A stretch of 64,000 nucleotides of DNA from Adiantum capillus-veneris (GCA_014529385.2 CM043971.1:82067340-82131339), one strand, 5' to 3'. Shown: positions 1-10,637, counted from the stretch's first letter. Translations and numbers: made by a program. The notes: generated by a model from the sequence alone, not told the origin.

Positions 1-206
1 AGGCTTTGACCACATCCCAATGAATGTACATTGTAATCCTCCAAGCTGTTAATCCTTTGTGTATCATGCTCCCAAGTTTCAACAAGAAGTACAACATTGG
101 CTTTGCTTGTTAGTTCGTCAATGCCAACCCCCACATTCCATGTGTATCCATTGCAATTCCAAAAGCATGTTTTCAATTGTAACTCGGCCTCATAGGTCGC
201 CCATCC

Positions 207-1309
207 CTATTTGCTTGAGGAACTTGCCTCCTTCTTGGACACATTTTCTTCGTGAGAGATATCCTTGTTTTTCTTATTCTTTTCCTCATATGCCTTGCGA
301 TGCATATTTTGTTGCTTAATAGTGCAATCTTCACATACAAAACATTTTGTATCCCTCAAATAGATCCAACTATTATCAAAGATAATCTTTTGTTTGGTCT
401 CATCCGGCATGGTGCATACAATTGGTCGTTCTCCCGAGTGAGGAGCTCCTTGCTTACCCACTCTATGTGCTCCATAGACCATAACTCCGGACATGCCAAA
501 GTGGGTTTTGAGCAAATCTTCGATAACAATGGCAAGAGAAGGAGGTGTCTCTAACTTCTCTTTGGGATTCCACGAATAACAATGTTCTTGGAACGTCGCT
601 CCCGTTCCTTCAACTGCTCCACATCCACATTCTCAACATCCTTTGTTTGAGCCATAGCTTGCATGAGTGAGGAATTGGGAACCACATTCTTACCACATAC
701 ATCAGCCCAAGACTTGTTTGTGCATACATTTTTCATGTCGCATACATCCCGGCTCATGGTGTCAAATTTATCCTCTTTCAATACATGGTCATGCTTTACT
801 TTGCTCATGCGCTCCTTCAAAGTATTCAAGTCCACAAGAGAGCATTTACATTCCTTGACTTCCTCTTCAAGTTGCATCAAACATGTTGTTTGCATCTCAA
901 GTGTCCTCTTGAGATTCTCATTCTCAACCACAAGTACCCTTAGCGTGCCATTCTCCATTGCAAGTGCTCGTAAGTCTTTGCCTTGTTTGTTTATGGTCTC
1001 TTGCAATGATACCAAGTATGCCATAATCATAGTTTTTGATGTCGTTGGTTGAGTGGTTGTGTTGCTATATCCATACTTAGGAGATTTTGGATCATTTTTC
1101 ACAATGGTTGTGGACCTTGTTGAAGAAGAGGACCCTTGCGAGTGTTCGAAGACATTGTATATAAAATAAGAGATGAGAGTCAACTTTCCTAAACCAGGTA
1201 CTTCCGAAATGCTACTATAGAAACACCTTCCATAACTTTGTTTTTTTTTTTTTTTCTTTACATCGATGCGTAGAGGGAGTTTTGCTCTTTGATTGACGCT
1301 ATAGATCAC
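207..1309 (-). pseudogene. LINE-type ORF1-like protein, frameshifted
   Basis: Two minus-strand reading frames (1309 to 551, then 515 to 207) read as one protein broken by a frameshift near position 535. The first part has a long heptad-like, Leu/Glu/Lys-rich stretch (probable coiled coil) and ends with a basic segment reading RRSKNIVIRGIP. The second part continues with HFGMSGVMVYGAHRVG and a short conserved tail. A coiled coil followed by an RRM-like core with this kind of basic motif is the usual layout of LINE ORF1 nucleic-acid-binding proteins. No endonuclease or RT is visible beside it; the element would continue left of the window. A host gene of similar architecture cannot be excluded. 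Confidence 0.5.
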
Positions 1310-1375
1310 CCAAATCGGAGTTCAGATGAAGAAGTTATGATCAAAAGAGTGAATTGTTGTCTACTAGGTCAAAAA

Positions 1376-1378
<3 letters not shown>

Positions 1379-1416
<38 letters not shown>
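1379..1416. repeat. (GA)n microsatellite
   Basis: Uninterrupted GA dinucleotide tract just outside the left arm of the fold-back element. Confidence 0.95.
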
Positions 1417-1420
<4 letters not shown>

Positions 1421-1421
<1 letters not shown>

Positions 1422-1815
1422 GATTGGAGAGAGCTTTTTAGGGAGCTTTTTTCTTGATTTTTACTTGCAGTAGCAAAAATTTAAAAAAGCTCCGTCAGGA
1501 GGTCTCTCCATGAGAGAGCTTTAGAGGGAGATTTCTCCCTCCTCTCTCTCTCTCTCCGTCTATCTATCTTACTTTCTCTCTATACCCCTCTCTCTCTCTC
1601 ACACACACACACATGTATTTATGTATGTATGTATGCATAGATAAAGGGTGGGATGTACACACACACACACACATATGTGGATGTATGTATGCGTAGATAA
1701 ACGGTGGGATGTATATATATATACACGCGCACACACACACATATATATACATATATCACACACATATGTATTTATGTATGTATGTATGCATAGATAAGGG
1801 GAGGGATGTGACAAT

Positions 1816-1883
<68 letters not shown>

Positions 1884-1942
1884 CCTCTCCCCCCCCCCCC
1901 CCCTCTCTCTCTCTCGCTCACTTGTGAGCATGGTGAGGAGGG

Positions 1943-1975
<33 letters not shown>

Positions 1976-2117
1976 GAGAGAGGGGAGGGAGGGAAATAGT
2001 ATATATATATATATATATATATATTTCACACACACACATATATATATAACACCGATATGTATTTATTTATGTATGTATGCCTAGATAAGGGGAGTGATGT
2101 GACAATATACACATACA

Positions 2118-2153
<36 letters not shown>

Positions 2154-2190
2154 TATATATAGTATTTCCCTCCCCCTCTCCCTCCCCCCC

Positions 2191-2253
<63 letters not shown>

Positions 2254-2333
2254 CACCATGCTCACAAGTGAGCGCTCACTTGTGAGCATGGTGGGGAGAG
2301 AGAGAGGGGGAGGGAGGGAGGGAAATAAGAGGA

Positions 2334-2372
<39 letters not shown>

Positions 2373-2386
2373 GGGGGAGATAGACG

Positions 2387-2424
<38 letters not shown>

Positions 2425-2552
2425 AGGGAGAAAGCTCCCTCCTAAAGCTCTCTCCACGAGGGACCTTTTTGAGGGGGGGTTTTTTCATTTTTGCTACTGC
2501 AAGTATTAAAAAAACAAGCTCCCTAAAAAGCTTCCTCAAAAATCTCTCTCAA
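1421..2552. mobile_element. Fold-back (MITE-like) element with microsatellite core
   Basis: The left arm (about 1421-1548) and right arm (about 2420-2552) are imperfect reverse complements over roughly 125 bp. Landmarks in the left arm, all found inverted in the right arm, are GCTTTTTAGGGAGC, ACTTGCAGTAGCAAAAAT and CTCTCCATGAGAGAGCTTTA. The core consists of (CA)n, (TA)n, (ATGT)n, (CT)n, (GA)n and poly-C blocks and contains a perfect palindrome. No transposase ORF exists; reading frames here are microsatellite artefacts. No convincing target duplication was found because both flanks are GA-rich. A terminus matching the left arm recurs at 37501-37540. Confidence 0.6.
2241..2306. repeat. Long palindrome (hairpin-forming)
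   Basis: The 23-nt arm at 2251-2273 is followed at once by its exact reverse complement at 2274-2296, with no loop. The symmetry extends 10 more bases each side into CT (left) and AG (right) tracts. The centre reads GTGAGCGCTCAC. A related half-site with GCTCACTTGTGAGCATGGTG lies at about 1916-1935. Confidence 0.9.
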
Positions 2553-2672
2553 TTCCCATCCCCAAAGAGAAAGAGAGAAAGAGATAGAGAGGTTGATGGA
2601 GAGCAAGGACAAGAGAGGGTTGGAGACAGAGAGAAATAGAGAGAGAGAGAGAGAGAGAGATAGTGAGAGGAA

Positions 2673-2708
<36 letters not shown>

Positions 2709-3006
2709 AGTGGTTGGAATTTTAGGTTGAATATATAATAGCTATGAAGATAGAGACGAAAGGGTGAGAGAGATAAGGGATTTAATTTATAATACGATTA
2801 TAGTAGAGAGATGGAGATAGAGAGAAATATGGCAGAGTGAGAGAGCGGGAGCGAGGAAGGGAGGGAGAAAGAGTTAGATGTTATGAGGTAAGGAGAGAGG
2901 AGAGAAATTCAAGGGCAATGAAGAAAAGAAATAGTGATACTAATATAACCTACGTTTCTTTTTTACAGATTAAATATTTGTGCTTGGCTTTTAGTTCTCT
3001 CTTAAG
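2553..3006. repeat. GA-rich low-complexity DNA, no gene seen
   Basis: Interrupted GA, GGA and GAAA tracts (notably 2639-2660 and 2676-2705) fill this stretch. It leads into the start of the first host exon fragment. No coding potential beyond microsatellite artefacts. Confidence 0.7.
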
Positions 3007-3217
3007 ATGGCCAAGAAATTTAATATTGGTGCCAGTGTTGAGTTCATTTATAGTGGAGAAGCGATTGGCATAGGTCGAATAGAGAAGACTTCAAATTTGG
3101 CAAAGTTACATGGAAGAAAATTGCCTTCAGGTTGCTTTTTTGCTGTTGTATTGGAAGTATATGATGGCAATGATGCTCCTCTACCTCGTGTTCCTTCAAC
3201 GAGCGAAGAGATGAATA
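3007..3217 (+). pseudogene. First exon fragment of an unrecognised gene, cut by Copia-1
   Basis: An ATG at 3007 opens a frame of about 70 codons beginning MAKKFNIGASVEFIYSGEA. It runs into the Copia-1 LTR at 3218; the apparent stop comes from LTR sequence. The other half resumes at 8694 after the 5-bp target duplication, where the best-looking frame reads EYFEEGREKPYRV. The two halves are not in the same frame by simple joining, so a small indel also exists near the breakpoint. I do not recognise the family. Collinearity with the exons at 9-10 kb suggests, but does not prove, that this is the 5' end of the same gene. Confidence 0.45.
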
Positions 3218-3443
3218 TGTTGGAATAGTTGCAGGGAAACACACACAGCTTTGAGAAGACAAAGAAAGCTCAAGGCACACAACAGAGAGTGTATTACTTA
3301 GTGTGCAATGGAAAAGATTGATAGCCCTAGAATGAATGGGCGTATATACAATGCACGGGGAAAAAACCTCCTAAAGACGGAAAAAACGCCCCGACGGTCC
3401 TAAGTGTGTTCACACACAATACTACCACATGTATATGGTAACA
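3218..3443 (-). repeat. Copia-1 3' LTR
   Basis: 226-bp terminal repeat bounded by TG and CA. It is a close match to 8459-8688 apart from small indels near its start. It is the downstream LTR with respect to minus-strand transcription. Confidence 0.92.
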
Positions 3444-3517
3444 AATCCCCCCTGGAGTGATGTAGTGAACGAGAGCTAGCACATGAATAAGGGAAGTGCC
3501 ATGGCCTGAGGACTTGA

Positions 3518-4105
3518 TCAGTCCACAAAGGGGAGTAAGCCCAAAGCTTTACGGAAATCTTTGAGCTTCTCACGAGACAATGCCTTTGTGAAAAGATCTG
3601 CAAGGTTGTGCTGTGTTGGCACATAATCCAAGATGATCTCTCCTGCTAAGAGCCTCTCCCTGACATAGTGGTAATGCACCTTAGTGTGCTTTGTGCGAGC
3701 ATGAAAAATTGGGTTCCTCGCAACTGTCAATGCGCTCTGACTATCAGTGTAGATAGTGTTGGCAGTGTCCTGTCCAACACCCAAATCAGCCAAAAGGCGT
3801 CTGAGCCATACACAATCAACTGTAGCTATGAAGACTGCCATGTACTCAGCCTCACAACTCGAAGTGGCCACAGTAGGTTGCTTCTTGCTCAATATACATG
3901 AATTGCCAAGCATGAAACAAAAACCACTTGTGAACACTCGTGTGTCAAAACAACCACTTGTGGACACTCGTGTGTCAAAACAACCAGCCCAGTCTGAGTC
4001 TGAAAAAGCATGCAAGTATGGCGGAAATGATCCCCCCTTGGGATAAAACAAACCAAGGTGTAAAGTGCCACTTAAGTAGCGGAAATCCTCTTGACAACCT
4101 GCCAA
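3518..4105 (-). pseudogene. Copia-1 RNase H domain
   Basis: The frame contains the copia RNase H hallmarks: SKKQPTVATSSCEAEYMA (catalytic Glu region), YTDSQSAL (catalytic Asp), HTKVHYHYVRE and the terminal HNLADLFTKAL. It degrades the RNA strand of the RNA-DNA hybrid during reverse transcription. An in-frame 30-bp tandem duplication (about 3926-3985) has doubled the peptide CFDTRVSTSG, absent from the usual domain. Upstream it is separated from RT by stops, so it is a broken piece of the polyprotein. Confidence 0.88.
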
Positions 4106-4140
4106 TGCTTAAACCCTAGGCTATGCATAAATCTACTCAC

Positions 4141-5216
4141 CTATGAGACTACAAATTGAATATCCGATCTTGTGTTGCATACATAAATGAGGCATCCAAC
4201 GACAATTTGGTAAAGACTGATATCAGCAGGATCACCATAATCATGTAGACTCAACTTCAAACCTGTTTCCATGGGAGTGGCAATAGGTTTGTGATCCTCA
4301 AGTCCAAACTTACATAGCAATGTCTCTATGTAACTTTTCTGACACACAAGGCAATACCACCATCACACTGCTTAAACTGTATGCTCAAATAATGATGCAA
4401 CATCCCCAAATCTTTCATCTTGACAGTAGCATTCAAATTAGCCTTAAATTCAGCAATATGTGCCTCATTGGAACCAGTGATCAACAAATCATCCACATAA
4501 AGAACAACAATGAGAACTACATCGCCCTCATGCTTGACATACAATGTGCTTTTTGTTGGACTATTACGAAAGCCTTGTTTGACTAAATGAGTGTCAGCTT
4601 TCTCATACCAAGCACGAGGAGATTGCTTCAACCCATACAAAGCCTTCTTACATTTGCACACTTTGTCCTCTTGTCATTTCTTGACAAAACCGCGAGGCTG
4701 CGTTACATAAACTTCCTCAAATATGTCACCATTCAAGAAAGCAGTAACAATGTCTGATTGATGTACATCCCAACCAAAATGAGCTGCCAATGCACATAGA
4801 AAACAAACAGTAGTCATACAACACGTGGGATCAAAATCTTCTTCATAATCTATGCCTTTTTGCTGTGCATAGCCTTTTGCAACAAGTTGAGCCTTATGGC
4901 AATCAACCTCACCATCCGGCTTGTGTTTCAACTTGTCGGCCCACTTTGTACCAATGGACTTTTTGCCAGGAGGCAAATCACATAAATTCCATGTGTCATT
5001 TTCTATATGTGCATCATATTCTGATTGCTTGGCAGCAATCCAATTTTTTGAATTTTGTGCTTCATCAAAAGACAGAGGTTCCTCAACATCATGTAAGCTA
5101 GACACAACCAAAGCATAACAATCAGATGCATAAAATGCATGGTGAGAGCTTGAACAAGTACGACTAGACAAAGGTGTATCCAATTTATTGTCATGCAATG
5201 TATGCGCACTAGCCAT
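4141..5216 (-). pseudogene. Copia-1 reverse transcriptase, broken
   Basis: Three adjoining minus-strand frames (5216-4674, 4661-4326, 4347-4141) make up the copia RT (RVT_2 type). Visible motifs are GTKWADKLKHKPDGEVD, QSDIVTAFLNGDIFEEVYV, KALYGLKQSPRAWYEK and the catalytic YVDDLLITG. A stop between VKK and the CKCKKALYG segment, and a frameshift near 4340, separate the parts. A nearly parallel but better preserved copy is in Copia-2. Confidence 0.88.
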
Positions 5217-6409
5217 TTTGGCATACCTCTAGCCTGCTCATTTCCTCATCAAGTACATCGTGTACATCTACATCAGTAATAGACTGATATATAACATTTT
5301 CTGAAACCCCCATAGGCTGTACATTTGCCTCATTGGAATTTACATTCGTACTTCCACCACTGAAAAGAGGGAACAAAGTGTCATAGATGTCTTTTGAGCT
5401 TACATTATTGTCTCTAGTACATGACAGCAAGGGTTTAACAGAATCTTCCACAAACACAACATCTCGTGAAACGAGAATACGCTTTGTTTGTGGATGATAC
5501 AACCTGTAACCTTTGCTTTCAGTACTATAACCAACAAAAGTACATTTGATAGCCTTATCATCCAATTTTCCGTGTTGTGTTTGTGGCACCAAAGCATATG
5601 CCAAACAACCAAAAACAGGCATGTGCTCAATAGAAGGCTTTCTATCATGCCATGCTGCATATGGAGTAATAGACTGCAAAGCTTTTGTAGGACACTTGTT
5701 TAGTACATAAGTGGCACACATGATGGCCTCAAGCCAAAAAGAATGCGGCAAAGCTTGACTTTTGACCATACATTGTGCCATTTCTATAAGTGACCTGTTT
5801 TTCCTCTCAGCAACACCATTTTGATGAGGCGTATAAGGCACTGTATATTGGTGGTTTATCCCACGACTAGCTAGAAATGCATTAAATTCATGAGACATAT
5901 ATTCCCCCCTCGATCGGAACGGAGGGTGTCTATAGTACATTTCAAGACATTTTCAGCCATAGCCAGAAATTGTTTGAAGCACATAAAAACTCGGACTTCG
6001 CTTTAAGCGGAAATACCCATGCATGCCTGGAGTAATCATCAATGAAAGTCACGAAGTAAAGGTAATTTCCCAAGGACGGAGTTTGCATGGGCCCACAAGC
6101 ATCATTGTGCACAAGCTGCAACCTGCATGTGACCCTAACTGAACCATCCTTTGAAAACTTAGAACGCTACATTTTACCCAAAATGCAGCCTTCACAAACA
6201 TGTTTGGCAGGTGCTTCAAGAGGCGACAAAGAAGCAACCATATCAAATTTTTGCAAACGCAGCAAACTGGCAAAATTCAGATGCCCAAAACGTGCATGCC
6301 ACAGTTTTGCAAACAGCCCTTGACTCTGCCACTGCATTTGCAAAATTTTGTCCACACTTGTCATACAGCCCACAGTACAAATGGCCAGATGCAACAATTT
6401 CATCACCAA
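5209..6409 (-). pseudogene. Copia-1 GAG-pre-integrase and integrase, frameshifted
   Basis: The pre-integrase zinc region (LWHARFGHLNFASLLRL, then HVCEGCILGKM) at 6409-6167 and the integrase core from about 6150 to 5209 are recognisable. The core keeps NGVAERKNRSLIEMA, which carries the catalytic Glu, and FWLEAIMCATYVLNKCPTKA. The block around the second catalytic Asp (RSDRGG) near 5925 has a frameshift in a G-run. A linker typical of copia (FVGYSTESKGYRLYHPQTK) follows. Confidence 0.87.
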
Positions 6410-7777
6410 AAATTGAGATCATGAATTGTATATCTATCATCCACAAATTTGACTACAAGTCCAAGTCTAGCAAGTGTAGATACAAACAAAAGATTCTTCT
6501 TGATCCCAGGTACATAAAGTGCATGAACAAGCGTGAAAGAACTACCATTTGTAGCAGTAAGCACAATCTTATCAACTCCTTGAACCAGATAAGAGGCATT
6601 CTTGGCACAAGTGACTGAATTCCCACGAGGAATAGACTCAAGAAAGGTGAACAATTCACGATGTGAGGTAATGTGCTTTGTAGCACCACTGTCGAAAAAC
6701 CGCACATGTGAATCTATAGCAACTGACATGCATGCATCATGGACAACAAGATTGTAAGTGCAGTCTGCACTACAAGCCCATTTTGCATCAACATCAGCAT
6801 CACAATCTCCTTTCACAGAAGACTCAACAATGGCTGCATTTGTAGTGGAACCTCCCTCTTTCTTCTTAGCCTCTTTGGCCTTCAACTTAGGACATTGCTT
6901 GATCAAGTGATCATTAGCTTTACAATAATGGCAACACATCTTCCTTTTGCCCTTATCACCAGAATTTCCAGACAAATTGTTGCCAGCAAAAGCATTAGGA
7001 ACATGTGATTTTCCACTCGCAGAAGAATCATAAGAAGTGGCTACATTGCTGTTGCCACCCTTTCTTTGAGCAGCAATAGAAGCCTGTTCAACTGCATGCT
7101 GTCTATTCCTGTTTTTTTTGGAAAGAGACTCTTGCAACAACAATGTGCATAATACATCAAACTTGACAACTTCAGGACCTTGGGTCATAAGTCTCCAAGT
7201 ACTAGCAAAAGTCTGGTAGGAATCTGGTAAGGCATCAAGAACAGTCTGCACAAGGGAACTATCTGAAATTACTTCATTTGTAGAAATAAGTTGCTCATTA
7301 ATATCCTTGACACCAACAAGGAACGTGTCCATATCATCTTCCTCATGCATAATCTTCGACGCTAGTTATTTATGCAGCAATGCCATTTTTGCATCATTGC
7401 AGCTTGCATAAAGACCAACCAAAATATCCGAAGCTTGTTTTGCAGATTTCACTGAACGAATGTGAGGAGTAATGGTGCGATTCATAGACAATGCAATCAA
7501 CGCATGAGCCTGTGCATCCTTTACTTCCCAACGAGCTTGTTCTACCGTAGGAAACACAGCTCTAACATTAGCAATCCTTGCAACAAGACCTGCAACATCC
7601 TCAACATCGCCTACATCCTCTCAGAACCAGGACCACATCAATGCCCTACACAATATTCTGGACGCCCTTTGACACAAGAACATGTTGCATCATGTAAGCC
7701 CACATAGGGTAATTGTCCCCATCCAATGTGTCCTCAACAGCAAACATCTTGAACACATCTGTGTTGTTGTCGGCCAT
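6403..7777 (-). pseudogene. Copia-1 gag and protease, broken
   Basis: The gag start codon is probably at 7777 (complement), where the frame opens with MADNNTDVFKMFAVEDTLDG. It is stopped and shifted near 7640-7560, resumes at 7557-7366, and again at 7350. The main frame has a UBN2-type gag, a CCHC zinc knuckle (CHYCKANDHLIKQC) and the protease active site FFDSGATKHITSHRELF. The product would package RNA and mature the polyprotein. Copia-2 has the same protein better preserved. Confidence 0.9.
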
Positions 7778-7866
7778 TGTTGCGAATGCCTGCACCTAAT
7801 GTGAAAGCTGCCCAAAAAGAGGAGAAACGAAGAGGGAACAACACGTGCTAAATAGCACAAGCTGTA

Positions 7867-8498
7867 GAAGACTATAAGGGACTTGTTATGCAAAAAACAA
7901 CACTGAGAGAAATTCTGCACAAATGAAAAAATAGCCTGTGCAGCACTACCTGTAGTGGAAACGGAGGCCGAAATGAGCCCGAATAAAAAATGTGAATAGA
8001 CTCATCTCTATGAGCTTTTGCAAAACATTTGACGACCTGGGAACGCTCGCCAAAGCTCAGTGATATAGGAGAAAGTGAGCAGGCGTGTGCTGGAGCAGCT
8101 AGCGACTAAGCCCGAGAGGATGCAACCTGCTCTGGTACCAATTGTTGGAATTAGGGTTGCAGAGAAACACACACAGCTTGGAGAAGACTATAAGGGACTT
8201 GTTATGCAAAAAACAGCACTGAGAGAAATTCTGCACAAATGAAAAAATAGCATGTGCAGCACTACCTGTAGTGGAAACGGAGGCCGAAATGAGCCCGAAT
8301 AAAAAATGTGAATAGACTCATCTCTATGAACTTTTGCAAAACATTTGACGACCTGGGAACGCTCGCCAAAGCTCAGTGATATAGGAGAAAGTGAGCAGGC
8401 ATGTGCTGGAACAGCTGGCGACTAAGCCCGGGAGGATGCAACCTGCTATGGTACCAATTGTTGGAATTAGGGTTGCAGGGAAACACACACAGCTTGGA
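7867..8498. repeat. 316-bp tandem duplication of Copia-1 leader
   Basis: Positions 7867-8182 and 8183-8498 are nearly identical direct repeats. Each spans the untranslated leader, the primer-binding site and the first 40 or so bases of the LTR. As a result a truncated LTR start sits at 8143, inside the element, in addition to the true LTR at 8459. Confidence 0.9.
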
Positions 8499-8688
8499 GA
8501 AGACGAAGGAAGCTCAAGGCACACAACAGAGAGTCTATTACTTAGTGTGCAATGGAAAAGATTGATAGCCCTAGAATGAATGGGTGTATATACAATGCAT
8601 GGGGGGGAAAACCTCCTAAAGAGGAAAAAAATGCCTGGATGGTCCTAAGTGTGTTCACACACATCACTACCACACGTATATGGTAACA
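8459..8688 (-). repeat. Copia-1 5' LTR
   Basis: 230-bp LTR from TGTTGGAATTAGGG to TATATGGTAACA, flanked by the target duplication GAATA at 8689-8693. It is followed on the minus strand by a tRNA-Met-type primer-binding site, which marks it as the promoter LTR. Confidence 0.92.
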
Positions 8689-8693
8689 GAATA

Positions 8694-9118
8694 CTTTGAA
8701 GAAGGTAGAGAAAAGCCTTATCGTGTGGCTGAAAACAGATCTAGTAATTTCTTTGTTCATCTCCATAGAGACTATGGTGTTGATTGTATTTGAGTATAAT
8801 CTATCAAATAGCTGTAAGAAGTTTGCTTGTTAATTCATTTTCGCTATGTACTATTTCGAAGAGCATAGTAGCTAGTGCGATGCCATCTCCACCTGCCACG
8901 ACTATCGAGAAATCTAAAAAAAACTACAAAAGGAAAAGCTAAAGTGAAGGAAGGAGCATCGTCTTGTGGAGGACAAATACAACTCCGACAAAGAAATCGA
9001 TGATAGAGAGATGGAGGCTTATATGACTGTAAGGGAAAATGCTGGGGGAGAATTTCCCATCAACAAAGACGTAACAGTATGGTAGCATATGTTATCAAAT
9101 CATCTGGGAAATTTGAAG
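8694..9118 (+). pseudogene. Unrecognised host gene: exon material after Copia-1
   Basis: Immediately after the target duplication a frame reads FEEGREKPYRVAENRSSN up to a stop at about 8799. A second coding-like stretch (8880-9118) reads MPSPPATTIEKSKK, then needs frame changes to continue as EMEAYMTVRENAGGEFPIN, with in-frame stops. The 3' border at 9118 has a GT donor (GGTAAATAAG) facing the acceptor TTTGTAG at 9195. The stops show that this gene is a pseudogene here, independently of the retrotransposon insertions. Confidence 0.4.
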
Positions 9119-9195
9119 GTAAATAAGAGCTTTTTGGTTTAAGGTTACTATAAAGGTCCTATAGTTTGGTCTTTGACATACATTGTTGTTTGTAG

Positions 9196-9552
9196 GTGGA
9201 GCATGAATCTCCACTACCTTGTGTTCCCCTTTGCCATTTGGTAAACTTAGAAAAAGCAAGAAAAGTTAGCTGGGACACCAAGCAGCTGCTGCAACCTCTT
9301 GCAGATACATTCTTATTAGAGGGGTACTATGAACCCAAGGGAAGCTTCATATGCTCTCTTAATGCACCGAGATATCCAATCATCGATGTAGAAGACACAT
9401 TAAGAAGACATGGGATCCCTTGTGGCATGCAAATAACAAGGAGTTTGAGGCGGAAATCCAGGACACTTGTTGGAGCGATCTGTGTGGTAAAACGTTGTAT
9501 ACATGGGATGGCAACCATAGGCTCGCCGCCTGGATGGCAGTACTAAAAGAGA
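9196..9552 (+). pseudogene. Unrecognised host gene: exon with WDGNHRLA motif
   Basis: Bounded by acceptor TGTAG (9195) and donor GTAAGC (9553). The first two thirds read VEHESPLPCVPLCHLVNLEK and continue to RRHGIP. A 2-bp insertion near 9420 then shifts the frame. In the next frame it continues as KEFEAEIQDTCWSDLCG and YTWDGNHRLAAWMAVLKE. The D-G-N-H-R-L-A-A motif resembles the G-x-H-R-x-x-A box of ParB/sulfiredoxin-fold domains, and an upstream PI-x-V stretch would suit that fold. This is inference from short motifs; I do not know the family. Confidence 0.5.
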
Positions 9553-9648
9553 GTAAGCTACATTTTTGATGGTATTAATTTGCAAGTATGTTAAGAAATG
9601 CATTGAATAATCCATCTTTATGATGTTATGTGTTGCTTACAAAAAAAG

Positions 9649-9742
9649 ATGCAGATCTGCACCCTCAAGTCCGAGTGGAACTAGTCAAAGCAGATTCGTC
9701 AAATGAGGCCAACATATTGAGCATATTGATGCGTATAAACAA
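9649..9742 (+). pseudogene. Unrecognised host gene: 94-bp exon
   Basis: Begins after CAAAAAAAG and ends before GTAATA. In phase with the preceding exon it reads ADLHPQVRVELVKADSSNE, then ANILSILMRINK. The intron phases (1 on entry) fit the previous exon, supporting a genuine spliced gene rather than chance frames. Confidence 0.5.
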
Positions 9743-9830
9743 GTAATATCTCTAGTGTATTCAAGTGTGCAATTACCTGGAATTAGTGTAAGAGTGACTT
9801 ATGGTTAACGTTGCATCAATTTCTTGAATA

Positions 9831-10034
9831 TTGAATGAGACAAAATACGTGTCCACATCATACAAAGACATGCTATGGATGGTGTGGACAATGGGTCTTG
9901 CTTCAAAAGAAGTGATCATGGAGAAACTGCTATGTGTAGTATACAATTGGATGCAGGCAGACATAGATAAAAGGGTGGGAAAGAAGTCCTGGTACAATGT
10001 GTTTGTAGCTCTAATGTTTCAGCTTCTACATCCA
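9831..10034 (+). pseudogene. Unrecognised host gene: helical-looking exon
   Basis: An open frame reads NETKYVSTSYKDMLWMVWTM, followed by LLCVVYNWMQADIDKRVG and FVALMFQLLHP, rich in Trp, Met and Leu. A GTACGT donor lies at 10035. The acceptor is uncertain; the nearest in-frame stop upstream is at about 9825. No family recognised. Confidence 0.45.
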
Positions 10035-10154
10035 GTACGTGTTCTGAGATTATTCGATTATTGAGTGTTGAAAAGTATTAGGATCATAAATTTGTTTGAT
10101 CATTGTCGTCATGTCTGTAAGAAAAATATACCCTTGCCTTGAAAAAAATTGTAG

Positions 10155-10547
10155 CAGAGAAAAATAGTATGCTACCGACCGAGTTTCAAGCCCGATACAA
10201 AAAAAACATTCTTTGAAGAAAACGTGCAGTCAAAAAAAAAAAGACAAGATATGCATTGGTGATTGTTGACCCTGCATTGGGAGATGAATGGTGGAGGTGG
10301 GTTGGTCTTGGATCTCTTTCAAAGGCAAAACAAATGTTTATATTGCAAGTTTCCATTGACGTCTTTGGACTTTTGTGTAGGACATTGCACGCAATCGAGT
10401 GGACCAATCGACCAAAGTGGATAACGGAGCAGAGATTATATGGGTTGACATGTGCAGCTCTTCCATCAAACAAAAAAACATTCATCCTGCGTGCGATGGC
10501 CTCCAGTGATCCGGGAGATGTTAAGAGTTTGGGCATTCCTCAGACTG
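10155..10547 (+). pseudogene. Unrecognised host gene: large internal exon
   Basis: Starts after the acceptor ATTGTAG and ends at a clean donor (GTGAGT, 10548). An A-run near 10232-10242 appears to have lost one base. After it the frame is open for about 100 codons: VIVDPALGDEWWRWVGLG, CRTLHAIEWTNRPKWITEQ, FILRAMASSDPGDVKSLG. The codon spanning the following intron (ACT G|GA GAG) is preserved, good evidence of real splicing. Function unknown. Confidence 0.55.
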
Positions 10548-10637
10548 GTGAGTACAATTGATTGCCTATTGGTAGATTGTCGAGTCATGGAAATAGATTG
10601 AGTCACTTTGACATATTCATTGTTTTTGTTGTCATAG

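Larger units (their letters stand above)
3218..8688 (-). mobile_element. Copia-1: near-complete Ty1/copia element
   Basis: A 5.5-kb element transcribed on the minus strand. It has LTRs of 226 and 230 bp, both starting TGTTGGAAT and ending GGTAACA, and a perfect 5-bp target duplication GAATA (3213-3217 and 8689-8693). Gene order on the minus strand is gag, zinc knuckle, protease, integrase, RT, RNase H, which is the copia order. The primer-binding site, TGGTACCATAGCAGG (8442-8456 on the complement), fits initiator tRNA-Met. The polyprotein has several stops and frameshifts, so the copy is dead. It lies inside a host reading frame. Confidence 0.93.

Noticed and set aside
1564-2539. Many overlapping ORFs on both strands with Tyr/Ile/Cys/Val or Ser/Leu repeats
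   Set aside because: They are translations of CA, TA, CT and GA microsatellites inside the fold-back element.
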